Source: Glaciecola sp. UBA1851 (GTDB lineage Bacteria > Pseudomonadota > Gammaproteobacteria > Enterobacterales > Alteromonadaceae). From it: a stretch of DNA of 64,000 nucleotides. This document shows, piece after piece, positions 1 through 8,987 of this stretch (the stretch's first letter is position 1; the number at the start of each line of letters is the position of its first letter). The notes below the pieces were generated by a model, which was given only the letters and a program-made list of their open reading frames with translations, did not search any database and was not told the origin of the DNA. The stretch lies in the NCBI GenBank assembly GCA_002338515.1, contig DDIL01000080.1, positions 1,969 through 65,968 on the forward strand, read 5' to 3'. A program made the translations under genes and the position numbers.

Positions 1-128
1 GGTTGTGGTTGTGGCTCAGGGTTATCAGAGCTGCCACCGCCACAAGCAAAAAGTGCAAATGTTGCGCTTAATATCAACACTTCGCAAAGTCTTTTTAGGT
101 TAAATGAATTTGTTTTTCTGAAAATCAT
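1..128 (-). CDS. Lipoprotein, N-terminal part only (runs off the window start)
   Basis: The reverse strand from the ATG at 126-128 reads in frame to the window edge, giving the first 42 residues. These are a basic, Lys/Arg-rich start, a hydrophobic stretch and a lipobox (LFAC, Cys29) followed by GGGSS and a Pro/Gln-rich linker. This is a clear lipoprotein signal peptide, so the mature protein should be lipid-anchored in the envelope. The N-terminus resembles that of the next gene upstream (lipobox LFGC, then GGSSSS), so the two may be related surface lipoproteins. The function domain is outside the window. No strong ribosome binding site is visible. Confidence 0.7.
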   Translation of the reverse strand, partial: MIFRKTNSFNLKRLCEVLILSATFALFACGGGSSDNPEPQPQ

Positions 129-386
129 AGTGAGACGCAAGTCTTTTTGGAGGTACTGTTATCATGCCAATTAAATTTCTTTAAATAAGCAAATATTTAT
201 TTGATTGTATAATATATGTACAGTTATTGGAACTTTATTTGTTTTTACATTTGTTTATATATTTCATATTTGGCTACTAACGGCTATTCGCACAATCATG
301 AGAAACAGGTTGACGTTTCTCGATATACACACTGCGTTTTATCAATTAAGATAGTCGTTTAATGAATAAAATCTCAATTATCAGTT

Positions 387-2837
387 TTAATCACTTTTTC
401 GAAATTCTTTGGTGAGATCTATTACGGAAGCGCCTTCATCTAGCTTTTGCTTGATGACTTTGCCAAGTAATAAAAAGTTTTCTTTAGAATTATAGAATTG
501 CATTACAGACAATTCATCAAATCCGTCATTGTCGATGTCCTCAACAACTCTATACTCGATACTTTTGATGTTAGGAGAAATAGAAGCGTTAACAATATAA
601 AGACCTTGTCCTGCTTTTATATTATTTAAATCGAATGTTTGATCGGCTCCCAAAGACTTAATGGCAGTTGACGATAATACTATCGCAGATACATTTTCTA
701 AACTTGCAGTTGCAAATTCCTCTGTATAAAAAACTAAATCATCTCGTCCATCTGAATCAATATCATTAATAAACTCTACACCTGATACCACGGGTTTATT
801 TAAATTATTACTATAATTAAAGAAATTGAATAACGTGATAGGTTGATCCGTTATATGGATAGTGGTTGGCCCAGGATTAGAGTCTGTAAGTAAATCACTT
901 CCTGAAATTAAACCAGCAGCTGGTAGCTCTTCAAAGAAGTTATAAGAACTGAATAGTACATCATTTACACCATCTTTATCTAAATCACCTTGTTGAGCCC
1001 CCACATATCCTTTTATACCGTAATGCCGGATGATTTCATACTGGTCTGATGGAATATCTCTAGCTAATAATAAATCCATTTCAGCTTTTGCAGAATTTAT
1101 GTACTTGCTACTTAATATGACGAAATCTTTACTGTAAATCTCGCCAAATACATTGCTCGATGCTCCTAATAATAATTCGTCTGACTCGTCTCCGTCTAAA
1201 TCTTCCAATCGCCTTAGCAAACTACCACCATATGATAATAATGGGAGTTCTGGCACTTCATCTATAGACATTACCTCATTTTCTGTAGTGAGTACTAATA
1301 CTTGATTGGTTTGAGGAGTAGAAAGGTATTTCGCTAAATCTATATATCCAAGGCTCTTTTGCGTTTTTAAATAATCACCAAACAGAACAAATGTATGTCC
1401 TAAATAACTTATATTTTCACTAGCTCTTATCGCTGCTCTAGGTAAACTAATAACAATATCGTCTAAACCATCGTTATCAAGATTAAGCGCTATACTTGCG
1501 TTACTTCGACGATTAAGGTCAGATTGCCAATCAATAGTCATTCCTTGTTCAGCACTCAATTGATTTAAATTAATATTTATTTCAGATAATAAAGCCTCTC
1601 CCCATAGAATAAAAGCGAGTGGTCTACCAACAAATGCATGGTTTCTGGAATCGCTATACAATGACATAGTAATTAACAATTCGTCTATACCATCACCATC
1701 AAGGTCACCCATATTGTTTGGAATAAGTTCGTATCCAGACAAATCAAGAACCCCACCAATTACTCCTAACGAAGGATAGTTTCCTGACACTTGTAAGATA
1801 ATTTCATCTTGTGCAGATTCGAGCAGAAATTCATAGCCATATGGTTGGTTTTCTCCTTTTTGTAATGATCTTCCATCGATCAAGTATCCAGAATGTCCCC
1901 ATGGTTCATCCTTTACAGTAAAGATTGTTGATAACCACAATTCAGGGAGCCCATCATTGTTTATATCACCTACGTTGTAGGTTTTTATGTCGTTGTTATT
2001 TGTTTCAGTACCAGAAAACTTTATCCCACTGTCTACTTCATCAATTATATCGACGACCTGCAGGCTTGCAAAGCAGGTTATGATCTCTTCTCCCAAAGAA
2101 ACATCAATTGAAAGAGTAAACGGGCTTTCTATGCTTTCAAACTCTTCAGCATTTATTGGAGATATAAGCTCAAATTTAATTTCTGCAGTTTCTTCGCTTG
2201 CCCCATTGTCATCAATCACTTCAACAGGTTTAGGAATTAAACCGAATTTATTTGCTTCGAAAGGAACGCCATTTTGGGTATAAGTCAAGTATCCATTATG
2301 TTGAACAAGATACATATCACCATCAGTTTTTGTTACTTCAAACGAGATTTTTTGATTTAAAGTATTTTCTGTAATTGAGAAAGTTTTCTGTTCACCACAC
2401 GCTAGTGGACTATCAGTATCTATGATATTTATTAGTATGGTTTCAGTGGTAGTGTCTTTACCGTCTGAAATACGGATTTCAAGTTCGAAAATATTATCTT
2501 GGTTACTATCTAGGGGAAATTCAAAGTCAAAATTTACATTTGAGACCAGAGTCGAAAATTGTTCGAGCGAAAAGTAGTAACTATCATCGGAAGATACTAA
2601 TTCTATGGTGAATGCATCTCCATCGGCATCATCCACTAAAACGTTTGTGCTGAAACGTTCATTTTCATCAATTGTAAATGAAGATGCGCTAGACAGGCTT
2701 GGTGCGCTATTTTCGCTAAGTTGAGGGTTAGTGCCCTCTGACGAACTGGAGCCTCCACAGCCAAAGAGTAAAAGGATTACAAAATAACCGAGAAATATTT
2801 TAAATGAATTAGCTTTTGCTTTCTTAAAGATGTCCAT
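387..2837 (-). CDS. FG-GAP/VCBS-repeat surface lipoprotein with cadherin-like N-terminal region
   Basis: 816 residues. A lipoprotein signal with lipobox LLFGC (Cys27) is followed by GGSSSS. Roughly residues 45-270 look like cadherin/Ig-like beta domains (motifs such as DADGDAFTIEL and ISDGKD). The rest carries about seven FG-GAP/VCBS-type repeats with calcium-binding loops, for example GDINNDGLPEL, GDLDGDGIDEL, EDLDGDESDEL, GDLDKDGVNDV and DIDSDGRDDL. In known families such repeats fold as an integrin-like beta-propeller and bind calcium. The protein is therefore probably a calcium-dependent adhesive or polymer-binding lipoprotein on the outer membrane; the ligand is unknown. It follows the same strand as the partial lipoprotein downstream, 258 bp away. 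Confidence 0.8.
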   Translation of the reverse strand: MDIFKKAKANSFKIFLGYFVILLLFGCGGSSSSEGTNPQLSENSAPSLSSASSFTIDENERFSTNVLVDDADGDAFTIELVSSDDSYYFSLEQFSTLVSNVNFDFEFPLDSNQDNIFELEIRISDGKDTTTETILINIIDTDSPLACGEQKTFSITENTLNQKISFEVTKTDGDMYLVQHNGYLTYTQNGVPFEANKFGLIPKPVEVIDDNGASEETAEIKFELISPINAEEFESIESPFTLSIDVSLGEEIITCFASLQVVDIIDEVDSGIKFSGTETNNNDIKTYNVGDINNDGLPELWLSTIFTVKDEPWGHSGYLIDGRSLQKGENQPYGYEFLLESAQDEIILQVSGNYPSLGVIGGVLDLSGYELIPNNMGDLDGDGIDELLITMSLYSDSRNHAFVGRPLAFILWGEALLSEININLNQLSAEQGMTIDWQSDLNRRSNASIALNLDNDGLDDIVISLPRAAIRASENISYLGHTFVLFGDYLKTQKSLGYIDLAKYLSTPQTNQVLVLTTENEVMSIDEVPELPLLSYGGSLLRRLEDLDGDESDELLLGASSNVFGEIYSKDFVILSSKYINSAKAEMDLLLARDIPSDQYEIIRHYGIKGYVGAQQGDLDKDGVNDVLFSSYNFFEELPAAGLISGSDLLTDSNPGPTTIHITDQPITLFNFFNYSNNLNKPVVSGVEFINDIDSDGRDDLVFYTEEFATASLENVSAIVLSSTAIKSLGADQTFDLNNIKAGQGLYIVNASISPNIKSIEYRVVEDIDNDGFDELSVMQFYNSKENFLLLGKVIKQKLDEGASVIDLTKEFRKSD

Positions 2838-3061
2838 ATCGTAATTGCTTCAAATAGTTCAAAATCACTAAATCAAGATTATAACAGTAACCTTTTCCTT
2901 GCAAGAAGACAGAGGTTAAAATTCCTTTAAAAATTCACAAATGTAAAGTGCAGGTTCATTCCTCAAAACCTGATTTGTACCACTAGCGAAATGAGAATAC
3001 AGGCGAAAAATCAAAACATGATAAGTATCACCATGGCCTAATCAAGTGTCGCAATAGGTAT

Positions 3062-3445
3062 TTATGTTTGTAACGAATTAAAAAAGTCATGTCCCCAACC
3101 AACTAAGCCGCTCTGGTCAAACACAAGTGGAGTGCATTCATCTTTAGTCGTCATACCGTCTTCAGTCGTTCTCTGAGTACGATAATACAACACTTGATAT
3201 TTGTCCGAACCATTTAATAGAATCTCGTTAAAATCTGCTGTGCCCATATTTTTTGTAATTTCTGCCAAGGGTGCGCCCAATTGAAGGTTTTGAATCGCAT
3301 TTCTATTAATAAGCTCTCGACTTTCCCAGTCTTGAGAATCAATTACGTCACTGTTTCCAGATATTTCGTTATACACCCACTGAGTACCTTTTACCCCGCC
3401 AATTAACGAAACAACAATGACTACAGCAGCAACATTTCTGTTCAT
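3062..3445 (-). CDS. DUF3192 family envelope protein
   Basis: 127 residues. An N-terminal hydrophobic segment (about residues 5-20) can act as signal or anchor. The C-terminal half matches what I recall of the DUF3192 family: a motif near LGAPLAEITKNMGTADF, then YRTQRT, TKDECTPLVF and a final GLVGWG. The general pattern resembles SmpA/BamE-like folds, small periplasmic proteins with a 'GxxxxEVxxxMGxPD' strand. No function is established for DUF3192. The start has a good GAGA ribosome binding site 5-8 bp upstream. It lies 53 bp after the amidase gene on the same strand and may be co-transcribed with it. Confidence 0.75.
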   Translation of the reverse strand: MNRNVAAVVIVVSLIGGVKGTQWVYNEISGNSDVIDSQDWESRELINRNAIQNLQLGAPLAEITKNMGTADFNEILLNGSDKYQVLYYRTQRTTEDGMTTKDECTPLVFDQSGLVGWGHDFFNSLQT

Positions 3446-3498
3446 ATCAATCTCTTTTCCTCAATCCAATTTAGAACAAGATAATAACCAAAACAAAA

Positions 3499-4458
3499 CT
3501 AGCGCGCTACAAACTTCAACAGCCCTTTCGCATATGCTAATGCTAGTGCTTCCTTGTTGGAATCAAAAAACAGCATTTCCTTCTCATTAGAAGAAAAAAA
3601 CGGCTCCGCTATTACAGCTGGTGGTGGCACTGTTTTAAGCCATCCCACTCCGTTACCACTAGAAATTTTGTATACGCCTTCATCTCTACGTAACTTCATA
3701 TCGGCAAACTGTTCTTTATAAGCGCTAACTAACTCACGTGCCAAACTTACTCCTGAATTAGAAAAACATAGAAATTCACATCCTTTGGCTTGTGGATTAG
3801 CTGCAGCGTTGTAATGGAGTTCAAGGGCACATTTACAATCGGGTTGTAGTTGTCTCATCTCTCTCGATTGCTTGGCAATAAAGGTGCTATAACTACCATC
3901 GGTGCGATAATAAATACGCGGTGACGCTCCTTGACGAATAAGAATATCGCGAACCTGTATGGCAATTTCCTCATTCCATTTATGCTCATCTTTAATTCGC
4001 GCATACTTATTTTGAGCGCCACTACCGTTACCACTAACAGTGTGGCCAACACAAATTGCAATTTGCTGACCATTGGCTCGCGGGAGTTCAGCAATAATAT
4101 CAACTTCATCAGAACTCTCCGCGCCCGCGTCAGTAGGCGCAGATGGAATAAAGTCAGTAGCGTGAAAATCCCCTTCGGCCCAAGCAACCAGTACATTAGA
4201 AAACTCTTCTAAATACGCACCATTTCCCCAATGTTCACTAATCAACTGATGAGCTTGCGCTTTACTTAGGTTTTCATCTGGTGTTGACGCCCCAATGCTA
4301 CTAAGGAAGGCTAAGGTAGGCGCTTTCATCTCTGGTTCATCCCAATCTGTCCACGCAACGCCTATTAGCTGCTGAATTTGCTTGATTGTATCCGCCGTTG
4401 GTGGAGAAAGTTCAACCTCAGATGTTCCGCGTTTTGGGTTTACAGGTTGTTGGCTCAT
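3499..4458 (-). CDS. N-acetylmuramoyl-L-alanine amidase (Amidase_3), no signal peptide
   Basis: 319 residues. From about residue 130 the protein is an Amidase_3 (zinc) domain: zinc ligands His139 (CVGHT), Glu163/164 (KWNEE) and His215 (ELHYNA), with catalytic Glu285 (IAEPFF). The family cleaves the amide bond between N-acetylmuramic acid and L-Ala in peptidoglycan. Residues 1-125 form a separate N-terminal region without recognisable domain. No signal peptide or transmembrane segment is visible, which is unusual for a housekeeping AmiC-type enzyme and more like an endolysin or an exported effector. A strong AGAGG ribosome binding site precedes the ATG. The gene follows a membrane protein gene (gap 79 bp) and no phage genes are nearby. 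Confidence 0.85.
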   Translation of the reverse strand: MSQQPVNPKRGTSEVELSPPTADTIKQIQQLIGVAWTDWDEPEMKAPTLAFLSSIGASTPDENLSKAQAHQLISEHWGNGAYLEEFSNVLVAWAEGDFHATDFIPSAPTDAGAESSDEVDIIAELPRANGQQIAICVGHTVSGNGSGAQNKYARIKDEHKWNEEIAIQVRDILIRQGASPRIYYRTDGSYSTFIAKQSREMRQLQPDCKCALELHYNAAANPQAKGCEFLCFSNSGVSLARELVSAYKEQFADMKLRRDEGVYKISSGNGVGWLKTVPPPAVIAEPFFSSNEKEMLFFDSNKEALALAYAKGLLKFVAR

Positions 4459-4537
4459 GTTTGCCTCTTCTTAATACTGTGATTATGGTAGATTTCCACT
4501 AAAGACTCATTAAGAGTCTATTTAGTGTTTTGTTTGA

Positions 4538-5311
4538 CTACGTTTTATTGATGAATTCAGACATTTTGTTGGCAGCAGCATTTAAGCCTGCACTTCCGCC
4601 ACCAAGCAATCCACCTGTTACAATAATGTCAGTAAACCTTAACAAGCCTGTTTGCCATGCCAACCCTTGTGCATTCATGGCTCCACTTTCAATTTTATCT
4701 GCCATTTCCATTACTAAATTAGTTTGCTGAAAAAGGTCGCTAAAAACACTGAGCCCCAATATCGCCAGTATTATTCCTGCAAAAAAAACTATGCGAGCCA
4801 CGTATCTATTGCTAACCGAAGTGAATCTTGCTCTTTGAAATTCATAAGCGTGCTTAGCAGAAGTTAAATAACCAAGGTAGTGTTCGTTAGTTGCTTGCTC
4901 TGGAACATCGCTAATTTCACCAATTGTTTTAGCTTGTTGTAGCTTTATTATTAAACGATGCTCTCGTGTATATACTTGTTTAAGTACTGCATGAACGGGC
5001 TCATCTTTTTGTAAAATCTCACTGATTCTGTTAATCCTTAATGACCAGTCAACTTGCCCTGTGTTGCGTGCCATACCAACTAGCACAGCTGCAGCTCTTT
5101 CTACTGCTACGACAATAAACAAATACTTCAAAAAAACATCCGCTCCAAGCTCTGCCAACTCCGTATTTACACCAAGAACTGCAAACGAATTGGTGGCATA
5201 CAAAATAGAACCCAGTAGAATAAGAAATAAGGTTATGATTGCCCATGGTAAGGTTCGAAATCCATCATCCGACAGGCCATTGTTGATGTAGTCAAACTGT
5301 TTTTGCATCAT
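4538..5311 (-). CDS. Multi-pass membrane protein of unknown function
   Basis: The start is placed at the ATG at 5309-5311, because an AAGGA ribosome binding site lies 5-6 bp upstream; an in-frame start 36 bp further up has no such site. The product is 257 residues. Hydrophobic segments occur near the start (IITLFLILLGSIL), in VFLKYLFIVVAVERAAAVLVG, in the middle (IVFFAGIILAILGLSVF) and a weaker Gly-rich one near the C-terminus (IIVTGGLLGGGSAG). A polar central part of about 80 residues looks helical and cytosolic or periplasmic. I do not recognise a family. It is the first gene of a probable leftward operon with the amidase. Confidence 0.6.
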   Translation of the reverse strand: MMQKQFDYINNGLSDDGFRTLPWAIITLFLILLGSILYATNSFAVLGVNTELAELGADVFLKYLFIVVAVERAAAVLVGMARNTGQVDWSLRINRISEILQKDEPVHAVLKQVYTREHRLIIKLQQAKTIGEISDVPEQATNEHYLGYLTSAKHAYEFQRARFTSVSNRYVARIVFFAGIILAILGLSVFSDLFQQTNLVMEMADKIESGAMNAQGLAWQTGLLRFTDIIVTGGLLGGGSAGLNAAANKMSEFINKT

Positions 5312-5397
5312 GTTATTCCTTTTGAAAGTATAAAGAGAATAGACCACATAACTAATCTATACAATAAACCATAACTAAAGCGCTGAAGGATTCAACT

Positions 5398-6144
5398 ATG
5401 TTGACATTATTATTGAAAAACCTAAACAACAACTTCAACGAACTTGCCACTGTCAAAACAAACTCTATACAGTGGATTGATTCGCCTATGAAAGGCGTAC
5501 AAAGAAAGCCTTTAGACCGTGTAGGCAATGAAGTTGCAAGAGCTACAAGCCTTGTTAAATATGATGCTGGTAGCTACTTCTCTCCACACGTACACGGAGG
5601 TGGCGAAGAGTTTTTAGTGCTAGAAGGTGTTTTTCAAGATGAAAAAGGCGATTATCCAAAGCTCACTTATGTTAGAAATCCGCCTCAATCCAACCATAAG
5701 CCACAGTCGGAAAATGGTTGCATCATTTTTGTCAAATTGTGGCAATTTGAGCCAGATGACCAACAACATGTTGTTAAACATTGTAGTCTCGAAAATTGTT
5801 CGCAAAATACTAAACAAGTTTTATTTGAATCGGAAAATGAGGTCGTAGAGTTTTATGAATTGACTAATTTAGACGATTTATTATTTGAAAACCATACAGG
5901 CTTAGAGTTATTTGTCATTGAGGGAGAAGTAACTGTTGAGTTTATTGGTAATGACTCTTTAACCAATCGAACAATTGAACAACTTAAGCAATTTGATTGG
6001 CAGAGGCAGCCTATTAATACGAGTTGCAAGATTTCGTTGACAAATTTAGAAAGCAACAACAATGAAGAAAGAGCTAAAATTTGGATTAAACGCAATCATT
6101 TAATAAATGTGAGAGAGCAATTAAGCAGATTAGAACAGCAGTAA
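5398..6144 (+). CDS. ChrR-like double cupin protein
   Basis: 248 residues. The N-terminal half is a ChrR-type cupin with the metal-binding set His64, His66 and Glu70/71 (HVHGGGEEF) and His100. The second half (about residues 125-240) looks like a degenerate second cupin without an obvious metal centre. ChrR-type cupins occur as anti-sigma factor domains that sense singlet oxygen and also as free-standing proteins. No sigma factor gene is next to this one, and the zinc-finger anti-sigma N-terminus of ChrR is absent, so a stand-alone enzyme or binding protein is more likely. AGGA lies 7 bp before the ATG. It is transcribed divergently from the membrane protein gene. Confidence 0.75.
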   Translation: MLTLLLKNLNNNFNELATVKTNSIQWIDSPMKGVQRKPLDRVGNEVARATSLVKYDAGSYFSPHVHGGGEEFLVLEGVFQDEKGDYPKLTYVRNPPQSNHKPQSENGCIIFVKLWQFEPDDQQHVVKHCSLENCSQNTKQVLFESENEVVEFYELTNLDDLLFENHTGLELFVIEGEVTVEFIGNDSLTNRTIEQLKQFDWQRQPINTSCKISLTNLESNNNEERAKIWIKRNHLINVREQLSRLEQQ

Positions 6145-6242
6145 AGATTGAGGATAAGATGAACTTGGGAATGGAAATAAGCATCGCATTGAGTGCTTAA
6201 ATAATCGCAAATTATGTAAATTAAAAACCACCCTTCACTTTA

Positions 6243-8807
6243 TTAGTGAATGCTATCATCCTTGATTAAACACGTTTCAATTTGGCTCTCAGCCATGGGT
6301 TTAAAATAATGATAACCTTGTTGAATATCGCAATGATTCAATCCTAACCACTCAACTATTTCTGCGTTTTCTACCCCTTCTGCAACAACGCTTAAATTAA
6401 GCTCTTTAGATAAACCTATCATCGATTGAACAATTTTTGCATCTACTGCGTTGTTAACAATATCCGAGATAAACTCCTTGTCTATCTTGATACTATCAAT
6501 AGGCATGCTGCGAAGCAGGCTAAGCGACGTGAAACCAGAACCAAAATCGTCCAATGCCACTTTAATACCGGCTTCTCTTAATACTTCCAAGTTTCTGCTT
6601 GCACATACAGGGTCGTGCATAAATGCTGTTTCTGTCACTTCTAAACACAAACAACTACAATCCACATTATGTTTATTAATATTGACTAGTAATCTTTTAG
6701 CGAAATCGTTGGCGTGTAATTGCATAGCAGACACGTTGACAGACAAACGCCTTGAAGAAGATATCAGTTTCTTGTCCATCCACCTTTTTGCTAGGGGTAA
6801 TAGTGATTGAAGTTGTGATATAAAGAATTCATTAATCATTCCATTGTTTTCAAGTTGAAGTATAAATTCCTGGGTAGTGACATTAATTTTACTTGGATTA
6901 TTCCACCTTGAAAGCGCCTCTATACCCACTATTTTATTAGTAGTGGCATCAACTTGTGGCTGAAACTCCATGAAAAATTGATATGGACTATCTTTTTTCA
7001 AACTGCCTTTTAAATAACTGGTTAATAATGACTCTTTCTCAAGCGAGTCTGTATAAATGCAATACTGGTCACGACCAAGACTTTTCGCTCTATATAAAGC
7101 TAAATCGGCTTTTTTCAGTATCGACTTTACAGTTGATTTAGAATTTAAAATGAACGCCACACCAATACTACATTGAATCTTGAGAGAAACCCCTTCAACC
7201 CTCATTGAACGGGCCACTTCAATGATAATTTTAACCGCCATATTAGCAACATCAGACTCCGTTTTGATGTCATTAATAATAATAGCAAATTCGTCACCGC
7301 CTAAACGCGCTACTGTATCTTCCTGTCTAACGGCTTTTATTAGCCGGCGAGCAACCTGTTGAATCACGCTATCGCCAGCATTATGCCCATGAGTGTCATT
7401 AATTGCTTTGAATTTATCTAAATCAAGAAACATGACGGCTGCTTCACCGTGCCTGTCTACTCTAGCTATAGCTAAATTCAAGCGGTCATGAAAACAATTC
7501 CTATTGCTCAAGCCAGTAAGAGAGTCGATATTAGCAAGATGAGTTAACGCTTCCTTTTCAACTTGTACATTAGTGATATCATCAAGCGTTAAAATATATC
7601 CGTTTATTTTCCCTAATTCATCAAACAACCCGACACTTTTTAATCGAACCCATTTCGGCGAATTAAGTTTGGAGATTATCTGTATCTCTTCACTATACTC
7701 TCTGTTGTTTAAATTAAGACGCTGCATTTCTGGGAATATTCTATGTAGGTCTTTTGACTCGAAACACTTAGTCCAACCGTTTTGTAATGAAGTTGTCATG
7801 GTCAAAGAAGTGATTTTGGACCAAGTGTCATTGGCATAAACACATTGGAACTCTTCGTCAACTTGAACGATACCTAATGGAATTAAACTTGTAAGGGCTT
7901 GGAAACGCTGTTGGCTTTGTAATTCGTTCCTTTTATTGTCGTTAATCATGAGAGCGAAGTGCGAGAAACTTTGTTCCGTCATTCCACCTTGCAAACCCTG
8001 CATAATGGCAATAAGTTTAATATCAGCACGTACAGAATGAAACGCAGTATGTTTGAGAACAACATCATTCCACTCGCTTTCGTTAAAACGTTGATGCTCT
8101 TCAAACTTATACAGTTGCTCTAAAACCCCAGAAGCGACGGTTGGCAATAAACTCTCAACAAGAGAACGAAAGCTATCTTTAATATCGATCCCCGCCTGTT
8201 GAATTAATAACATCCCATGTTTGTTGTAATTTAGTATTTTTAAGTCTTTATTAAAGAAAAAAACTGGATGATAAACATTATTGAGTATATTACTCACCGA
8301 GTTTTGAGTCGTAATGTTCAATTCTGCTTGTTTTTTCTTTTCAGGTAAAAAGTTACGAATCTGTTTGATACTGAACAAATTAGCAGTTGCCGTTACAAAG
8401 GGCTTTAAATTGGTTCTTGAGGACGAAAGGCGATCATCTGAAGCATTGATTACAATAACTAATGCATACACCCTTAGTGGGTCACAAATTGGAATGACCC
8501 TAAGATTTCTTATATGCTGACCGCTAATAACAATGCCAAATGGATTATCTGCATTAGGTTCAACGGTAAATTCTGAACGGGAAGTAAAATCTACATGGTG
8601 CAGTTGATGCTGAAGAGAAATGATTTCGTTTATTAATTCTTTATATAAATCGTCTGCAAAGTGTTCAACTTGCGTTTCCAGATCACATGAAAAGCTGACA
8701 ACTTTGTCATTAACTGCGTACCCAATACAGGCGTTTGCACGTGTTATACGTAACATTTGCCCTAAACATTTGGATAGAATACTTAAATTGTCTGTCATCA
8801 ATGGCAT
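6243..8807 (-). CDS. PAS-GGDEF-EAL cyclic-di-GMP turnover protein
   Basis: About 854 residues from the ATG at 8805-8807 (a GTG lies one codon earlier). The N-terminal ~180 residues look like a GAF-type sensor, followed by one or two PAS regions (to about residue 420). The GGDEF domain has an intact RLGGDEF active site near residue 505 and an RxxD inhibitory site (RQED) five residues before it. The EAL domain has EALSRW near 628, EVTETA, DDFGSG, KIDKEF and AEGVE, so both cyclase and phosphodiesterase activities look possible. No transmembrane segment is seen, so it is cytosolic. It lies 180 bp downstream of the H-NOX/kinase/regulator genes on the same strand, suggesting it is the output of that pathway. 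Confidence 0.9.
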   Translation of the reverse strand: MPLMTDNLSILSKCLGQMLRITRANACIGYAVNDKVVSFSCDLETQVEHFADDLYKELINEIISLQHQLHHVDFTSRSEFTVEPNADNPFGIVISGQHIRNLRVIPICDPLRVYALVIVINASDDRLSSSRTNLKPFVTATANLFSIKQIRNFLPEKKKQAELNITTQNSVSNILNNVYHPVFFFNKDLKILNYNKHGMLLIQQAGIDIKDSFRSLVESLLPTVASGVLEQLYKFEEHQRFNESEWNDVVLKHTAFHSVRADIKLIAIMQGLQGGMTEQSFSHFALMINDNKRNELQSQQRFQALTSLIPLGIVQVDEEFQCVYANDTWSKITSLTMTTSLQNGWTKCFESKDLHRIFPEMQRLNLNNREYSEEIQIISKLNSPKWVRLKSVGLFDELGKINGYILTLDDITNVQVEKEALTHLANIDSLTGLSNRNCFHDRLNLAIARVDRHGEAAVMFLDLDKFKAINDTHGHNAGDSVIQQVARRLIKAVRQEDTVARLGGDEFAIIINDIKTESDVANMAVKIIIEVARSMRVEGVSLKIQCSIGVAFILNSKSTVKSILKKADLALYRAKSLGRDQYCIYTDSLEKESLLTSYLKGSLKKDSPYQFFMEFQPQVDATTNKIVGIEALSRWNNPSKINVTTQEFILQLENNGMINEFFISQLQSLLPLAKRWMDKKLISSSRRLSVNVSAMQLHANDFAKRLLVNINKHNVDCSCLCLEVTETAFMHDPVCASRNLEVLREAGIKVALDDFGSGFTSLSLLRSMPIDSIKIDKEFISDIVNNAVDAKIVQSMIGLSKELNLSVVAEGVENAEIVEWLGLNHCDIQQGYHYFKPMAESQIETCLIKDDSIH

Positions 8808-8987
8808 CACTTAAAGCCCAAGCGCTGCTGACTCCTCTTTGGACTATCAACATACAAAGTTAAGTGTGTTGAAACGAGCTTGACGCTGAAGATTCACCAG
8901 TACACATGGACCAAAAACGCCCACATCGCTATTGAAAAGTGATTGAAACATATTACTGAATTACAGAAATATCAATCAATTAGAGAA

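Noticed and set aside
300..321. Hairpin GAGAAAC / GTTTCTC downstream of the FG-GAP lipoprotein gene
   Set aside because: Seven-bp stem without a T-run and 66 bp from the stop codon; too weak to call a terminator.
3499..5311. Prophage remnant suggested by an endolysin-like amidase
   Set aside because: No integrase, capsid, tail, holin-sized gene or attachment repeats nearby.
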